Of a stretch of DNA of 64,000 nucleotides, positions 8,698-17,297 are shown one piece after another (positions within the stretch are counted from its first letter, which is position 1; the number at the start of each line of letters is the position of its first letter). The notes under the pieces were generated by a model, which did not search any database, was not told the DNA's origin, and saw only the letters and a program-made list of their open reading frames with translations. The stretch is from contig NZ_NPDM01000005.1 in assembly GCF_002812085.1 (NCBI RefSeq), forward strand, positions 186,001-250,000, given 5' to 3'. Source of the stretch: Leptospira levettii. GTDB lineage: Bacteria > Spirochaetota > Leptospiria > Leptospirales > Leptospiraceae. Position numbers and translations under genes: made by a program.

Positions 8698-9420
8698 CTA
8701 TAAAATTCCTTTCTTTGGGGTAATGGATAAGTCATCCACAAAGATAGATTTTGGCAACTGCGAAATACACCACAAATACTCGGAAATGTCCGAAACTGAA
8801 ATCATGTCTTTCTTGTCAAATGTTGGTCTTGTGTCCCAAATCTCGGTTGCGACCGCCCCAAGGCTTACATGGACCACCTTCGATCCAAATGGTTTCCATT
8901 CTTCGCGTAAGGCCCGGCAGATCCCAAGGACAGCATGTTTGGAAGCACAATAAAGAGCAGATTCGGGGAACCCTTGTTTTCCAGCAGTGGATCCTAAAAA
9001 TACAAAGGTAGATTCGGAACATTTTGGTAAATGTTTCGCAAAACTGCGGGAAAGTTTAAGAAGGGAAACAACATTTAAATCCAAATGTGACTGTAAATCT
9101 ACATCGGAAAGTTCCGAAACTGGACCAAAGACTCCATCACCTAATGCAAAGTATACGAGTATTGAAACAGAATTTTTGGGTTTTCCATCAAACAAACCAT
9201 TTAACAATGATTCAAATTGAACAAATGTTTGGTTGTCTTTTGCATCAAACTGATAGGTTCCAGATGATTCCAAGGAAAAAGTGGATAATTCTTTTTTCCC
9301 TTTTCTAGAAAATCCAAATACAAGACTGTTTGGATCCTTTTCTTTTTGGAATCGATTGTAAAGACCCTCACCAATTCCAGAACCAATTCCGAAAATAAAA
9401 ACGTGGGTCTTATTTGTCAT
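8698..9420 (-). CDS. Short-chain dehydrogenase/reductase (SDR), second copy
   Basis: A 240-residue SDR of a different subgroup from its neighbour: glycine motif GIGSGIG (11-17), catalytic Ser around 144, and Tyr157-x3-Lys161 in YCASK. The C-terminus is short and lacks the substrate-loop Gly-Gly ending of FabG types, so it resembles the YwfD/sepiapterin-reductase-like group. Its start overlaps the mtnB stop by 4 bp (ATGA), showing tight coupling to mtnB. The substrate is unknown. Confidence 0.88.
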   Translation of the reverse strand: MTNKTHVFIFGIGSGIGEGLYNRFQKEKDPNSLVFGFSRKGKKELSTFSLESSGTYQFDAKDNQTFVQFESLLNGLFDGKPKNSVSILVYFALGDGVFGPVSELSDVDLQSHLDLNVVSLLKLSRSFAKHLPKCSESTFVFLGSTAGKQGFPESALYCASKHAVLGICRALREEWKPFGSKVVHVSLGAVATEIWDTRPTFDKKDMISVSDISEYLWCISQLPKSIFVDDLSITPKKGIL

Positions 9421-10046
9421 ATCCTACGTGCCATCACCTGCAAAAGGAAATGAACGGCTTCTAAGTGTTTGTTGGCTTCTGCGATCGTTTTCCCCCAAAC
9501 TGTTGGGCCATGGCCTTCAATGAGAAGGAAGGGAACTTTGGGAATCCCATGGTTTTGAAAGTATCGTTTGATTTCATTTGCAATGGTGGGAACATGTGTG
9601 TGGTTATAAAAAACGGGCATTGTCAGGTTCGGTTTTTCGTCCCAAATCCCAAAAGCCTTGATGATTTCGATGGGAGGAAGGGGTATCTCTTTGAATCCTT
9701 CTTCTTTTCCAACACCAAACTCCAGTAAGTTGGAATCAATCGTGTGGACATGGAGACAGGATCCAACGTCAGGCATCTGAGAATACAATACTTGGTGGAT
9801 GGATGTTTCTGCTGATGGTTTTAATCCATCGTTTGCTTGGACAAGACTACCATCTATTGTCGATACACAAACAAAATCGGAATCTTTTAGTTCTCCTTTG
9901 TGTTTGCCAGAAGCCGTGATCCAAAATTGGTTGTGGGTTTGGTTGTCTCGGGTAGAGAGATTCCCAGCAGTGGCGAACATCCACTGCCGTGAATAATAGA
10001 GATGGGAAAGATTGGTGATTTCCTGTAAAGAAGTGATCAAATCCAA
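9417..10046 (-). CDS. mtnB: Methylthioribulose-1-phosphate dehydratase
   Basis: A 209-residue class II aldolase-fold protein that fits MtnB of the methionine salvage pathway, which dehydrates methylthioribulose-1-phosphate. Zinc ligands are visible as His99 and His101 (LHVHT) and His179 in EGHGPTVWG, and ITASGKHKGEL is the typical substrate loop. Length is right for MtnB. Other methionine-salvage genes are not in this window, so it must act with enzymes encoded elsewhere. It lies 2 bp downstream of the efp stop, so efp and mtnB probably share a transcript. Confidence 0.88.
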   Translation of the reverse strand: MDLITSLQEITNLSHLYYSRQWMFATAGNLSTRDNQTHNQFWITASGKHKGELKDSDFVCVSTIDGSLVQANDGLKPSAETSIHQVLYSQMPDVGSCLHVHTIDSNLLEFGVGKEEGFKEIPLPPIEIIKAFGIWDEKPNLTMPVFYNHTHVPTIANEIKRYFQNHGIPKVPFLLIEGHGPTVWGKTIAEANKHLEAVHFLLQVMARRI

Positions 10047-10048
10047 AT

Positions 10049-10615
10049 CTATTTGTTAACGCGCTCCACGTAACTCAAATCACGAAGATCGATTTTCACC
10101 GTATCCCCTTGTTTGATAAAGATCGGTACTTGGACTTCGCCACCCGTTTCTACAGTCACTCGTTTGAGAGCTAGACCAGTGGTGTCACCTTTTAATCCGT
10201 CTTCTGCGTAAGTCACTTCCAAAATAGCAAAGTTCGGAGGTGTGACTCCAATTGGTTTGTCATTATAAAAAGAAACTTCCACTGGTGTTTCTTCTTTCAT
10301 AAAGGGAAGGATGTCTTCCACATAGTCTTTTGAAACAGGGATCTGTTCGTAATCGTTGACGTCCATAAAAATGATTTGGTCACCGTCTGCGTAACAATAC
10401 TGCATCTTACGACGTTCCAAATCCACACTTTCCAATTTCTCTGCTGCTTTGAAGGTTCTTTCAATGGAAGAATCACGGACAATGTTTTTGAGTTTGGTGC
10501 GGATAAAAGCAGAACCCTTTCCTGGGTTCACAAATTCTGTTTTGACGACGGAATAAAGCTCATTCTCAATCTTGAGGATCATCCCTTTTTTTACTTCTGT
10601 AATGCCTAAGTTCAT
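10049..10615 (-). CDS. efp: Translation elongation factor P
   Basis: A 188-residue EF-P with its three beta-barrel domains. EF-P binds ribosomes stalled at polyproline and promotes peptide bond formation. The start ATG 10615 gives the usual length; the frame is open 63 bp further up but that adds an atypical extension. The modified residue is a lysine (Lys33 in NPGKGSA), the type that receives beta-lysine, unlike the Arg-type rhamnosylated EF-Ps. This fits epmB, which starts divergently 68 bp away, and epmA at 27-28 kb. Confidence 0.96.
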   Translation of the reverse strand: MNLGITEVKKGMILKIENELYSVVKTEFVNPGKGSAFIRTKLKNIVRDSSIERTFKAAEKLESVDLERRKMQYCYADGDQIIFMDVNDYEQIPVSKDYVEDILPFMKEETPVEVSFYNDKPIGVTPPNFAILEVTYAEDGLKGDTTGLALKRVTVETGGEVQVPIFIKQGDTVKIDLRDLSYVERVNK

Positions 10616-10683
10616 AATTTCGTTACTCGTAAACAAAATCCGAGGGACTTGGCATAGTGTCAACCGAAGTATGGTCATAAGTC

Positions 10684-11748
10684 ATGACTTGGTCCGATTG
10701 GAAATGGCAATTGCAAAACCGCATCACTACCTTAGCGGATTTGGAAAAAGAAATCACTCTCACAGAGGAAGAAAGGGATTCCTTTGCACGCGCCTATGAA
10801 AGGTTCCAATTTGCAGTCACTCCCTATTATTTACAACAATTGGACAAAAACAACCCCCATTGTCCTATCCGCAAACAAATCCTACCTCGGGCGGGGGAAC
10901 TAGTTCGCAAACCCAATGAAACTGATGACCCGCTAGCTGAGGAAACACATATGCCTGTGAAAGGTGTGACCCACCGTTACCCTGACCGTGCGATCTGGTA
11001 CATCTCTCATGTTTGTGCGGTGTACTGCCGTTTTTGTACACGGAAACGAAAGGTCTCCGATCCAGAAGAAACTCCCAATCGTATGGAATGGGGAAAAGCT
11101 TTGGATTACTTTCGCACACAAACTAAACTCCGGGAAGTGATCCTCTCTGGAGGTGACCCACTCACCCTTTCTGATTCGACTTTGGATACACTGCTTTCGG
11201 AACTCAAACAAATCCCTCATTTGAACCAAATCCGAATCCACACTCGTCACCCAGTGACCATGCCCATGCGGCTCACCGAAAGTTTAAATTCTGTGTTTTC
11301 CAAACACTTCCCACTTTACATGGTCACTCATTTTAACCATCCCAATGAAATTTCAGAAGAAACGAAATTTTATGTTATGCGAATGATTAAAGAAGGGCAT
11401 GTATCCGTTTTTAACCAATCCGTTTTGTTATCTGGAATTAATGATGACGCTGAAATTTTATCTGACTTAAATTACAAACTGATATCCATCGGAATCAAAC
11501 CTTATTACCTCCACCAATGTGATGAAGTTTTTGGAAGTTCTGATTTTGTTGTACCTATGGAAAAAGGGATAGAGATTTATCGTAAACTTCGTGGCCACCA
11601 CTCAGGGATCACAATCCCTAATTATGTAAAAGACCTAACTGGTGGTGGTGGAAAAGTTTTATTATCACCGAAGTATTTACAAAAAAAAACAGAGAATGGA
11701 TACCTCTTTCAAAATTATTTAGGAGATGAATATGAAGTGGGCCATTAA
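10684..11748 (+). CDS. epmB: EF-P lysine 2,3-aminomutase (EpmB)
   Basis: A 354-residue radical-SAM aminomutase. The 4Fe-4S ligands are Cys111, Cys115 and Cys118 in CAVYCRFC, followed by TRKRKV. The PLP-binding lysine should be Lys324 in GGGGKVLL. The length fits EpmB (about 340 residues) rather than catabolic KamA (over 400). EpmB turns (S)-alpha-lysine into (R)-beta-lysine, which EpmA attaches to EF-P. The divergent position next to efp strongly supports this role. A catabolic lysine aminomutase is the less likely alternative. Confidence 0.9.
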   Translation: MTWSDWKWQLQNRITTLADLEKEITLTEEERDSFARAYERFQFAVTPYYLQQLDKNNPHCPIRKQILPRAGELVRKPNETDDPLAEETHMPVKGVTHRYPDRAIWYISHVCAVYCRFCTRKRKVSDPEETPNRMEWGKALDYFRTQTKLREVILSGGDPLTLSDSTLDTLLSELKQIPHLNQIRIHTRHPVTMPMRLTESLNSVFSKHFPLYMVTHFNHPNEISEETKFYVMRMIKEGHVSVFNQSVLLSGINDDAEILSDLNYKLISIGIKPYYLHQCDEVFGSSDFVVPMEKGIEIYRKLRGHHSGITIPNYVKDLTGGGGKVLLSPKYLQKKTENGYLFQNYLGDEYEVGH

Positions 11749-12289
11749 ACCATTTTTCTTTTTGATTTTGATCCATCTTATGTTTGGAGATTGCAAATCA
11801 ACAAGTCCTGTTGTGATTCCGAAAGAAGATAAACAGAACCAAACATTAAAAGAACCAAAACAAAATCTTCCACTAACAAAGGAACTACGACTAACCTACC
11901 ATGCCGTCTGGGTGAACAAAGAAAATTTTGAACTGAAAGAATCCACTTCCCTTTTTGGAACCGGGAACCAATACAAAATTTTATTTTCCGAGACAAATGA
12001 ATTTATATGGTTACGGTTGTCTTCCACGGACAGAGAAAACCAATCCCAGTTCCGTTATTTTTTCAAAGACGAAACACAAAATCCCGAAGTATCTTATTTT
12101 GTTTGGGGTCCAAAAAAATGTAGTGTCCAAGTGTATCATATGCCAGAGGGAGAGTTTTACCTCCGATGGGAAGGAATCCACAATGGTTTTTTACTCGTTT
12201 TTGAATCTTCCACAAAAAAAACAGATTCACCCAAAGAATTAGCAAAATCTTTTCACAACCTGATCCTTGGGTCCTTGGAAGTGTACTAG
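11732..12289 (+). CDS. Putative lipoprotein, 185 residues
   Basis: Start ATG 11732 is chosen because AGGAG (11721-11725) lies 6 nt before it; an ATG at 11726 directly abuts that SD. The protein begins with a lipoprotein signal (MKWAIKPFFF, lipobox-like GDC at about residue 21). A Lys/Gln/Pro-rich linker and a beta-rich domain of about 130 residues follow. No family recognised. Its start lies inside the 3' end of epmB (17-bp overlap), so the two are translationally linked, though a functional link is not evident. Confidence 0.75.
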   Translation: MKWAIKPFFFLILIHLMFGDCKSTSPVVIPKEDKQNQTLKEPKQNLPLTKELRLTYHAVWVNKENFELKESTSLFGTGNQYKILFSETNEFIWLRLSSTDRENQSQFRYFFKDETQNPEVSYFVWGPKKCSVQVYHMPEGEFYLRWEGIHNGFLLVFESSTKKTDSPKELAKSFHNLILGSLEVY

Positions 12290-12340
12290 TCGATTTTTCC
12301 GAAAGAGGAGAATTTTGATAAAAAAAGATTAGGCAAATGG

Positions 12341-12359
12341 AAAGCCACCGTTAGGCTTT
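12341..12359 (+). other. Stem-loop directly ahead of an SD sequence
   Basis: AAAGCC (12341-12346) pairs with GGCTTT (12354-12359) around a 7-nt loop, and the SD AGGAG (12361-12365) of the next gene follows at once. It could end the upstream lipoprotein transcript weakly or influence ribosome access. Confidence 0.3.
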
Positions 12360-12372
12360 GAGGAGAAATTTT

Positions 12373-12579
12373 ATGTGGTTAAAACTTGGCGAATCGGAAG
12401 TGATCAATTTGGACTATGTTGCATCGATCAAAAAAAATCCAAACCAACCTTCTATCGAAATCATTTACCAAGACTTAAACAATGTAAAGTCACTCCCTTT
12501 CCCAGGCAAAGAAGAACGCGATCGTGCTTTTAAAGCCATATTGGAAAACCTATCTCGAATGAAATTATACTTTGAATGA
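12373..12579 (+). CDS. Small conserved hypothetical protein (68 residues)
   Basis: ATG 12373 sits 7 nt after the SD AGGAG (12361-12365); a TTG at 12358 lies before the SD and is unlikely. The 68-residue product (MWLKLGESEV...) is soluble, with an N-terminal beta-strand pair resembling small PH-like or SH3-like units (INLDYVASI) and a C-terminal helix (REERDRAFKAIL-like). I do not recognise it. The nucleotidyltransferase gene begins 3 bp after its stop, so they form an operon. Confidence 0.7.
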   Translation: MWLKLGESEVINLDYVASIKKNPNQPSIEIIYQDLNNVKSLPFPGKEERDRAFKAILENLSRMKLYFE

Positions 12580-12582
12580 AAT

Positions 12583-13368
12583 ATGGAATTTGAAGCACTA
12601 AACCCCAATCTCTATGCACAGGTCTTGGATGAACTTGAACTCATCCCATCCACAAAACCCTACCAAATTCTATTTTATGGATCCAGAGAACGTGGGGATT
12701 ACCACCATGACTCCGATTTAAATTTTTACCTAGTGGCCCATTCGACCGACCAAATGAAGTCACAATTCATTGATTCCATTTCCAGAGCCTTACAAAAATT
12801 AGAAGATGTGGCCCCTGTGAACATGATTGCAGGGGACGCCGATTCCCTTCGCCACCGACTGAAAATTTCAGAACCGGGATCGGTACAACTACTCGAAGCA
12901 TCCTCCGTATTTTTTGGGGAAGGGATTTTTGAAGACCTAAAAGCCGATTGGGACAAATGGAAGGAACGTGAGATCCCAAAGTCAGACCTCATCCAGTACT
13001 TAGAAAAACGCATTCGGTTTTTCAAACAACAAGTGACACGCAATGTAAAAGATGAAATTGCCCAATTGGAACGAATCACAACCCTCACATTACACATTTG
13101 GGCCTTACAAAATATCGAAGACCTCACTCATATTGAACTTTTGAAAATGGACACCCCTGACCAACTTGTTCCCCTCTTTACCAATTTGTACAGAAAGGAA
13201 TTAGAAGCTCCCATTTGGGAATTACTCGAATTACAAACCAAAGTGCGGAAACTAAAAGTTGACATTCGTTGGAAACGTGATGTTTCGAGAGAAGACATCC
13301 ACGAAACCAAATACAAACTCATCTCATTACGAAATGACGAAGAGTTTATGATGAACCTTTGGGCATAA
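12583..13368 (+). CDS. Nucleotidyltransferase-domain protein
   Basis: A 261-residue protein with an N-terminal minimal nucleotidyltransferase fold: motif GSRERGDYHHDSDLNF (about 29-44), where the two aspartates of DSD would bind metal. Relatives include MNT-type toxin-neutralising AMP transferases, GlnD-like and kanamycin nucleotidyltransferases. The C-terminal half (about 130-261) is helical and charged, resembling the helical partner domain of HEPN-like proteins, though no RxxxxH motif is obvious. It forms an operon with the 68-residue gene. The nucleotide target is unknown. Confidence 0.8.
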   Translation: MEFEALNPNLYAQVLDELELIPSTKPYQILFYGSRERGDYHHDSDLNFYLVAHSTDQMKSQFIDSISRALQKLEDVAPVNMIAGDADSLRHRLKISEPGSVQLLEASSVFFGEGIFEDLKADWDKWKEREIPKSDLIQYLEKRIRFFKQQVTRNVKDEIAQLERITTLTLHIWALQNIEDLTHIELLKMDTPDQLVPLFTNLYRKELEAPIWELLELQTKVRKLKVDIRWKRDVSREDIHETKYKLISLRNDEEFMMNLWA

Positions 13369-13371
13369 TTT

Positions 13372-13899
13372 TTACGGATTAAATTCTTTTAAAAAAGAAT
13401 CATACCCTCTTTCTTTCAGTTTTGATTTGGGTATAAATTCCATCGAAGCCGAATTCATACAATACCGTTTGCCAGTGGGTTTTGGACCATCATCAAATAC
13501 ATGCCCCAAATGCGAATCTCCTAATTTTGACCTAACTTCTGTTCGTATCATTCCATAGGAATTGTCTTCAATTTCGACAACATTGGATTTCACAAGTGGT
13601 TTGGTAAAACTTGGCCATCCTGTTCCTGATTCAAATTTGTCCTTGGAACTAAAAAGTGGTTCTTTGGAGACGATGTCGACATAGATCCCATCTTCATGAT
13701 TGTTCCAGTATTCATTTTGAAAAGGGGGTTCTGTTTCGTCTTCTTGTGTTACACGGTATTGAAGGTCGGTCAGTTTTTTACGTAACTCGGGATTTTCTGG
13801 TTTTTTTGCCTTTTCTGTAGCCTTTGGAGAACAACAGAACGAAGTGAACAATGTCAAAACCAGGACAGAAAGGGAAGAAACCACTACATTTCGTTTCAT
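13372..13899 (-). CDS. msrB: Exported methionine-R-sulfoxide reductase (MsrB)
   Basis: A 175-residue MsrB with a lipoprotein-like N-terminus (hydrophobic 5-20, then FCCSP at 21-25), so it probably repairs oxidised periplasmic or outer-membrane proteins. The fold motifs SGTGWPSF (91-98) and [10 protein letters not shown] (127-136) are present, and the catalytic Cys147 lies in RYCMNSAS. The CxxC pairs that bind structural zinc in many MsrBs are missing. The resolving cysteine is not at a conserved place. It converges on the nucleotidyltransferase gene and diverges from the histidine kinase. Confidence 0.92.
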   Translation of the reverse strand: MKRNVVVSSLSVLVLTLFTSFCCSPKATEKAKKPENPELRKKLTDLQYRVTQEDETEPPFQNEYWNNHEDGIYVDIVSKEPLFSSKDKFESGTGWPSFTKPLVKSNVVEIEDNSYGMIRTEVRSKLGDSHLGHVFDDGPKPTGKRYCMNSASMEFIPKSKLKERGYDSFLKEFNP

Positions 13900-13967
13900 G
13901 GAAGTTAGACTATGAGATTTTGAATTTTTACTTTCATTTATATGAAAATCCTTTCGTCTAAACGATT

Positions 13968-15629
13968 ATGCAGATCGCTCCCTTGCCAAAAAATGAGGCC
14001 GCAAGACTCTCCGCCCTAAAAGGCCTTGAGATTCTCGACACTCCTGAAGAGGAAATGTTCGATGAAATTACCAAACTTGCTTCGATGATCTGTGATGCTC
14101 CGATCTCTCTTGTGAGTCTCATTGATGAAACCAGACAATGGTTCAAATCCCACCATGGATTAAAAGCCAGGGAAACTCCACGTTCCCTAGCCTTTTGTTC
14201 CCATGCCATTTTGGGAGATGAACTGTTTGTGATTCCCAATGCAAAACGTGACAATCGATTCAAAAACAATCCCCTCGTGAATGGGGATCCCAATGTGATT
14301 TTTTATGCAGGGATCCCACTTGCCTTAGATGACCAAATCAAATTGGGAACTCTTTGTGTCATTGATAACAAACCAAGAGAACTGAACGAAGAACAATTAC
14401 AGATGTTACGCCTTCTTGGAAAACAAACGGTTCGACTTTTGCAAATGCGCAAAGACCGCGACAAACTTGAAATTGAAAAAAGATCAGCAGAACGAGCAAA
14501 CGCTGCCAAACGAGATTTTATCGCAGCCATTAGCCATGACATTCGTAATCCTTTAAATTCCCTTCTTGGAATGTCGGAAATGATCCGGGAACAACCCATT
14601 CCAGAATCCATTCATCATTATGTGGACCATATCAAAAATGCAGGTGAAGTGATCCTCAATTTAGTAAACGATACGATTGAGTTATCTCGATTAGAAGAAA
14701 ATGCCTCAGTCTTAAATAACGAATGGTTCCATCTAAGCCAATGTTTGGAAGTGTACCATAATTTTTTCAAACAAGAAACCAAACGAAAAAAAATAGAATT
14801 CCAGTTGAAAAATGAAATTTCAGAAACGGTATACCTACTCTCTGACAAACGAAAATTAGAAAAAATCATTTGGAACCTAACAGCGAATGCTGTCAAATTC
14901 ACTCACCATGGTTCTGTTGATTGTCATGTTTACTTAGAAACAAAAGCAGATGAAAATGCCAATTTAATCATAGAAATCAAAGACACAGGCCCTGGGATTT
15001 CACCAGAGATCAAAGACCGACTCTTCCAAAAATACAATGAATTTGTTCCTGAAGGTTGTGAAATTTCGGGTTCTGGCCTGGGTTTGTCAATCGTCAAACT
15101 GTCGTTAGAGGAGATGAATGGAGAAATCAATGTAGAATCTAAAGTTGGTGAAGGTAGTACATTCAAAGTCAAAATTCCTACCGTTTGGAAACGGGAAGAA
15201 TTATCACCTGGACAAAAAAATCTTACAAACCATAATGATTCTTATCTCCCCCAGTTTAGCTCTCGCAAAAAAGTTCTCATCGCAGATGACAATGAACTGA
15301 ACCGAAAGGTTTTGAAAAATTACTTAAAACCACTGCCTTTTGATATTGTAGAGGCAAATAACGGGATCGAAACGGAAAGGATTTTAGGATCGGATCAATT
15401 TGACATTGCCTTTCTTGACATCGAGATGCCTGGAAAACATGGAACAGAGATTGCGAAGGCTCTTTCCTCCGAAAAAACGAGACCCATTTTGTTTGCTTGT
15501 ACAGGTCTCTGTATGCCAGAAGAAAAAGAACATATTTTAAACTCTGGGTTCGAGTACTTTATGCCCAAACCCTATTTAAAAGAAGAATTGTACTCCCATT
15601 TGGCAGAAATCGCCAAAAAACACCCGTAA
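13968..15629 (+). CDS. Hybrid sensor histidine kinase (GAF-HisKA-HATPase-REC)
   Basis: A 553-residue cytosolic hybrid kinase. An N-terminal GAF domain (about 20-155) is followed by a short coiled coil and the dimerisation domain with phospho-acceptor His190 in ISHDIRNPLN. The ATPase domain (about 295-405) shows N box NLTANAVK, G1 DTGPGIS and G2 GSGLGLS. The C-terminal receiver (about 434-553) has the acidic pair at 440-441 and phospho-acceptor Asp484 in FLDIEMPG. No transmembrane segment is seen, so it senses an internal signal. No response regulator or output gene is adjacent. Confidence 0.93.
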   Translation: MQIAPLPKNEAARLSALKGLEILDTPEEEMFDEITKLASMICDAPISLVSLIDETRQWFKSHHGLKARETPRSLAFCSHAILGDELFVIPNAKRDNRFKNNPLVNGDPNVIFYAGIPLALDDQIKLGTLCVIDNKPRELNEEQLQMLRLLGKQTVRLLQMRKDRDKLEIEKRSAERANAAKRDFIAAISHDIRNPLNSLLGMSEMIREQPIPESIHHYVDHIKNAGEVILNLVNDTIELSRLEENASVLNNEWFHLSQCLEVYHNFFKQETKRKKIEFQLKNEISETVYLLSDKRKLEKIIWNLTANAVKFTHHGSVDCHVYLETKADENANLIIEIKDTGPGISPEIKDRLFQKYNEFVPEGCEISGSGLGLSIVKLSLEEMNGEINVESKVGEGSTFKVKIPTVWKREELSPGQKNLTNHNDSYLPQFSSRKKVLIADDNELNRKVLKNYLKPLPFDIVEANNGIETERILGSDQFDIAFLDIEMPGKHGTEIAKALSSEKTRPILFACTGLCMPEEKEHILNSGFEYFMPKPYLKEELYSHLAEIAKKHP

Positions 15630-15698
15630 CGTTCCTTGGGAGGTATGGTAGTTTTTCCCTTTCTTTTTTAGGCCGTTTTTTTATTGTATCCTATTTCC

Positions 15699-17297
15699 AT
15701 GACTAAGAATGACACCGAAGTTGGAAATGACTTCCAATCCTTCGGATTACGTCCTGAAATACTACAAGGAATCACTGAAGCAGGCTTCGAATCACCAAGC
15801 CCTATCCAAAAACAAGCGATTCCGCTCGTATTGGAAGGAAAAGATTTAATCGCACAAGCGCAGACCGGAACCGGAAAAACTGCAGCTTACGGACTCCCCT
15901 GTTTGAACCGAATCAATGTGGAAGAAGGCATGCAAGTGCTTGTCCTTACACCCACTCGGGAACTTGCATTGCAAGTATCAGATGAATTGTACAAACTGGG
16001 AAAACATTTAGGAATCAAAACCACCACGATTTACGGCGGTAGTTCCTATTCTAAACAAATCACTCAAGTGGCAAAAGGTGCCCAAGTTGCTGTCGCAACT
16101 CCTGGCAGACTCCTTGACCTATTAAAAGGTAAGGAACTTAAAAATTTCAAACCATCAATGGTGATTTTAGACGAAGCAGATGAAATGCTTGATATGGGAT
16201 TTATGGATGATATCGAATCCATCTTTAACTTACTTCCCACCAAACGCCAAACATTATTATTTTCTGCAACAATGCCCGAACCAATTAAAAAATTGGCGAG
16301 TAAATACCAAACACACCCTGCTCACGTAAAGATCGCTCCTACAGAGAAATCTTCTAAAAACATCGAACAAGTGTACTACATAATCGATGAAGCAGAACGT
16401 GAAATTGCTGTTGTGCGCATTTTGGATTATGAGAACCCATATAAGGCAATCATTTTCACAAAAACGAAAAAAGAAGCTGATGATCTAAAAGCAACCCTAA
16501 GTTTCAAAGGATATCCAGTTGAGGCTCTTCATGGAGACTTAAACCAAAAACAGAGAGAACAAGTTTTAAAAAGCCTACATGATGGCCGAGTGAAAATCCT
16601 TGTGGCAACTGACGTTGCAGCACGTGGTCTTGACGTAAAAGATTTGTCTCTTGTGATCAACTACCACCTTCCATTTGATAGTGAAAGTTATACGCACCGA
16701 ATTGGTCGTACTGGCCGTGCTGGAAAATCAGGAAAGGCTGTGACTCTTGTGACCACAAGAGAATCAAGAGCCCTACTTCGCCTCAAAGGAACTTCGGGAA
16801 CAAACCTTACGATTGCGGCACTTCCAACTAAAAAAGAAGTACTTGCAAGACGAGAAGAAGATTTCCTGAACAAAATTGTCGAAACCGAAATCCATGCCGA
16901 TGCTGAAGAAGTATTGGAAAAACTTTTGAAGTTAGACGACAAACGTTCTGTGGCTTTAAAACTCCTTTCCAACATGCTCGATAAAGCGAAAATCAGTGGG
17001 CCTGAAAAAATCGGAAAAACCCCAGCGGAATGGAGCGAAATGCCTCCTGGTGGTGGTTCTGGTGGTGGCAGACGTCGTCGTGACGATGGTGGTGGATCGG
17101 GAAGTCGCGGTGGTTACCGTGGTGGAAGGTCTAACAGTGATCGTAGCGAACGTGGCGAAAGAAGTGACCGCGGAGAAAGAAAAGAACGTGGTGGAGAAAG
17201 TAGCCGCCGTTCCAGTACCTCATCCTCTTCCAAAAAAGAAGGTGGAGTGTATGTAAAAGCGGCTGGGAAAAAAACTCAGCGTTTTCGAAACAAGTAG
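15699..17297 (+). CDS. DEAD-box RNA helicase with RG-rich tail
   Basis: An ATP-dependent RNA helicase of about 532 residues. It shows the Q motif (SPIQKQAIPL), motif I AQTGTGKT, motif II DEAD, motif III SAT and motif VI HRIGRTGRAG. The last 90 or so residues are rich in Gly, Arg, Ser and Glu with many RG/RGG repeats, an RNA-binding tail like that of CsdA/DeaD and RhlE relatives. Such enzymes act in ribosome assembly and cold adaptation. ATG 15699 is preferred over TTG 15684; neither has a clear SD. The 3' end overlaps the convergent cfa gene by 22 bp. Confidence 0.93.
   Translation: MTKNDTEVGNDFQSFGLRPEILQGITEAGFESPSPIQKQAIPLVLEGKDLIAQAQTGTGKTAAYGLPCLNRINVEEGMQVLVLTPTRELALQVSDELYKLGKHLGIKTTTIYGGSSYSKQITQVAKGAQVAVATPGRLLDLLKGKELKNFKPSMVILDEADEMLDMGFMDDIESIFNLLPTKRQTLLFSATMPEPIKKLASKYQTHPAHVKIAPTEKSSKNIEQVYYIIDEAEREIAVVRILDYENPYKAIIFTKTKKEADDLKATLSFKGYPVEALHGDLNQKQREQVLKSLHDGRVKILVATDVAARGLDVKDLSLVINYHLPFDSESYTHRIGRTGRAGKSGKAVTLVTTRESRALLRLKGTSGTNLTIAALPTKKEVLARREEDFLNKIVETEIHADAEEVLEKLLKLDDKRSVALKLLSNMLDKAKISGPEKIGKTPAEWSEMPPGGGSGGGRRRRDDGGGSGSRGGYRGGRSNSDRSERGERSDRGERKERGGESSRRSSTSSSSKKEGGVYVKAAGKKTQRFRNK

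Noticed and set aside
8723..9308. Long antisense frames over the SDR gene
   Set aside because: They lie wholly inside a convincing SDR with intact motifs and have no SD or domain.
10684..11748. Catabolic lysine 2,3-aminomutase (KamA) as alternative
   Set aside because: The length and position next to efp fit EpmB, and an EpmA gene exists at 27-28 kb.
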